In this document: positions 4,343-6,358 of the stretch, one piece after another | How the letters are laid out: each line of letters opens with the position of its first letter | How positions within the stretch are numbered: position 1 is the stretch's first letter | From: CAYPEL01 sp964409635 | GTDB taxonomy: Bacteria; Pseudomonadota; Gammaproteobacteria; DSM-19610 | Direction: 5' to 3' | Length of the DNA stretch: 6,358 bases | NCBI GenBank assembly: GCA_964409635.1 | Contig: CAYPEL010000153.1 | Location: 1 to 6,358 of the forward strand | Program-made: the position numbers and the translations under genes | Notes under the pieces: generated by a model | Told to the model about the DNA's origin: nothing | Database searches by the model: none | What the model saw: the letters and a program-made list of their open reading frames with translations, nothing else

Positions 4343-6358
4343 ATTCCGAATTTCCACTAAATGCCAATAAATCTTCAATCTGCTCATCATGCTTTTGCAA
4401 TTCATGCCGGATTGCACGGTGATGACGTTGTGCGCGGCGTTGTGCGATAGTGATACATAGCCGCTTAAAGAAACCTGGTAAAACCGCTGACACTTTGACT
4501 ACCCATTGCGGCAAGTATTGCGACGGCAAATCGTCTTCCATAGAAAGGATAGCCTGGCAACTGCCTTCTGCACCCTGACGCGCGGATCGGCCGAATAATT
4601 GGCGATCAATCCGGCGTGCATCATGCCGTTCAGTGGCAATGACGTGCAGACCGCCGTAATTCTGCACACTTTTTCCAAGTGTAATATCGGTTCCCCGGCC
4701 CGCCATATTAGTCGCAACCGTCACTTGTTTGGATTCGCCTGCACGAGCAACAATTTCCGCTTCGTTGCCATCCTGGCGGGCATTTAACACTTGGTGCGGG
4801 ATATCCATTAATTTGAGACGATCAGATAATTCTTCAGATGCATGCACAGATCGCGTACCCACCAGAACCGGCCGTCTGGCCTTCAATTCAATACGAATTT
4901 CATTGATCACCGTGTCCCACTTACTGTCACAATCTTTGCAGATCCTATCAGGCAGCCTAATTAGTTGTGATGGGAGGTGCGTTGGTACAGGAACAACGGG
5001 CAAGCGGTACACTGACCATAATTCTCCAGCCACTTCACGCGCGGTTCCGCTCATGCCACATAAATGCAGATAGCGGCGGAAAAAACGCTGGTAACTGATC
5101 CGCGCCAGGGTTTCCTGCTGGTCACTTATTTCGCAGTCTTCCTTATATTCGATCATCTGGTGCAGTCCGCGCTCCCAGGCTCGATCCGGCATGGTGCGGC
5201 CGGTAAACTCATCGATAATTTCAACCTTGCCGTCACGCACCAGATAGTGTTTGTCTTTTATGAAAAGGTGCAGAGCAGTCAAGGCCTGAATCAGCCACTC
5301 CTCGCGCCTTTTCTTGCCATTCCAGGCACCGCCTAATTTCACAGCAACCTGCTGCAAACGTTTTATACCGTGACTCGTCAGCTTTACCAGGCCTTCTCTG
5401 GCGTTGATACTGTAATGCTTATCCTGCTCCATTTTTCCCGCCATTTTTAGTGCAATACGGCAGACTTCAGTCTGCATGCCCGTATCTCCCGGCCTCGACA
5501 GGATTAAGGGTGTGCGTGCTTCATCTATGAGCACACTGTCGGCTTCATCAACAATTCCAAAACATAGCCCGCGCAAAAATGTTTGGTCATAGTCACCCTG
5601 TCCCTTATACAAACTTTTCAACTGGCTCGTCAGACCATTTTCGGCACAACTTGTCGACACCCGGTCGCGCAAATAATCAAATACCAGCTGTTTGTTGGTG
5701 CAGTAAGTGATATTGCATTCATAGGCTGCCTGACGTTCAGCTGGCGGAGTGGCCGCAGTCACAACGCCAACGGTCAAACCCAAGGCCTTATAAAGTGGAG
5801 CCATAACCTGCGCGTCACGCTCGGCCAGATAATCATTCACGGTAATTATGTGCACAGGAATATCCGCCAATGCAGCAGCACTGGCGGCCAGGGTTGCCGT
5901 CAACGTTTTACCTTCGCCGGTTTCCATTTCGGCTAGAATGCCTTGTGTCAAATACCATCCGCCGATCAGCTGCACATCGTAATGCCGCTTACCTAGTTTG
6001 CGGGCAGATAATTCGCGCACCAGTGCAAATACCTGTGTAATTAAACTATCAATCAGACCCAGACGCCGCAGCTGTGCTTGCAGCTGCTGACGAAACATAT
6101 TGAGTTCTTTCTCCGTTTTTCCTTTTAACAACCGTCCAGACCGGTTAACTCTTTCTATAAACGCTTTTCTCGTACTTTCATCGCCGTAACGCTTACGGAT
6201 TTTGATCCGTTCCATTTGAGATAAATAATTCGATAATGCACCCTCAGGCTCTACATCTCGCTCTGGATATTCACCAAGGCGCTTCCCAGGTGTTGGTGAT
6301 TCGGCCGGACGAACTGAATCATTCCCCGGCTCAACGACATCATTTACTACTTCTCTCG
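4341..6358 (-). CDS. SecA-like preprotein translocase ATPase, C-terminally short, 5' end beyond the window
   Basis: This is a SecA-family DEAD motor that would drive polypeptide movement at the cytoplasmic membrane. Numbering from the Met at 6215, a SecA-type N-terminal helical part (about 28-94, with KRHYDVQLIGG) precedes NBD1. NBD1 has Walker A METGEGKT (97-104), TVNDYLAERD (125-134), DYLRD (180-184), Walker B IVDEADS (221-227) and IDEARTPLI (230-238). A shortened preprotein-binding domain spans about 240-325. DEFTGRTM (335-342) and GMSGTA (387-392) lead into NBD2, with motif V ATNMAGRGTDI (501-511) and motif VI RIDRQLFGRSARQG (535-548). All catalytic motifs look intact. The protein stops at 624, so most of the helical scaffold, the helical wing and the zinc-binding tail of the roughly 900-residue housekeeping SecA are absent. 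The ATG at 6215 has no Shine-Dalgarno, and the frame stays open to the right edge with no other start codon, so the true start probably lies outside the window. It is not housekeeping secA; it pairs with the adjacent adaptor gene. Confidence 0.88.
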   Translation of the reverse strand, partial: REVVNDVVEPGNDSVRPAESPTPGKRLGEYPERDVEPEGALSNYLSQMERIKIRKRYGDESTRKAFIERVNRSGRLLKGKTEKELNMFRQQLQAQLRRLGLIDSLITQVFALVRELSARKLGKRHYDVQLIGGWYLTQGILAEMETGEGKTLTATLAASAAALADIPVHIITVNDYLAERDAQVMAPLYKALGLTVGVVTAATPPAERQAAYECNITYCTNKQLVFDYLRDRVSTSCAENGLTSQLKSLYKGQGDYDQTFLRGLCFGIVDEADSVLIDEARTPLILSRPGDTGMQTEVCRIALKMAGKMEQDKHYSINAREGLVKLTSHGIKRLQQVAVKLGGAWNGKKRREEWLIQALTALHLFIKDKHYLVRDGKVEIIDEFTGRTMPDRAWERGLHQMIEYKEDCEISDQQETLARISYQRFFRRYLHLCGMSGTAREVAGELWSVYRLPVVPVPTHLPSQLIRLPDRICKDCDSKWDTVINEIRIELKARRPVLVGTRSVHASEELSDRLKLMDIPHQVLNARQDGNEAEIVARAGESKQVTVATNMAGRGTDITLGKSVQNYGGLHVIATERHDARRIDRQLFGRSARQGAEGSCQAILSMEDDLPSQYLPQWVVKVSAVLPGFFKRLCITIAQRRAQRHHRAIRHELQKHDEQIEDLLAFSGNSE

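Noticed and set aside
4341..6215. Taking the ATG at 6215 as the certain start of the SecA-like protein
   Set aside because: There is no Shine-Dalgarno before it and the frame is open to the window edge, so the gene is better treated as 5'-partial.

Overview
All genes in this window lie on the minus strand, so the transcription order runs from the right edge to the left. The protein families suggest a Gram-negative proteobacterium, probably gammaproteobacterial: periplasmic adaptors, a TolC-type outer-membrane channel and a Cus-type copper/silver pump. The species cannot be named from the sequence. Most of the window looks close to 50% GC; the first ~170 bases are about 62% GC by hand count.

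Right half (6358 to 3490): a SecA-like motor ATPase, whose reading frame is still open at the right edge, is followed after 11 bp by a HlyD-type periplasmic adaptor with its own strong ribosome binding site. No ABC or RND inner-membrane pump accompanies them here. A SecA-type ATPase coupled to an envelope adaptor is not a standard efflux or Sec arrangement and could be part of a poorly described export system. This is the most interesting biology in the window.

Middle (3489 to 2849): a 163-bp intergenic stretch with a candidate promoter and a 19-bp imperfect dyad precedes a small exported protein rich in Cys, His and Met (CopL-like in character). An 82-bp gap then leads into the efflux operon.

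Left half (2848 to 1): a cusCBA-type operon made of a TolC/CusC-like channel, a CusB-like adaptor carrying the methionine-bearing metal domain expected for Cu(I)/Ag(I), and the start of the CusA pump. The three are joined by ATGA stop/start overlaps. With the small metal-binding protein they form a copper/silver resistance module: periplasmic capture, transfer through CusB, and expulsion through CusA/CusC.

The left end is anomalous. After about 59 residues of CusA the frame switches, at a PGQAPQ motif shared by both families, into the C-terminal ATPase region of the DNA repair protein RecN. GC changes from about 48% to about 62% at the same point. This is most likely an assembly chimera, less likely a real recombination product, and the gene should not be read as a new fusion protein without checking.
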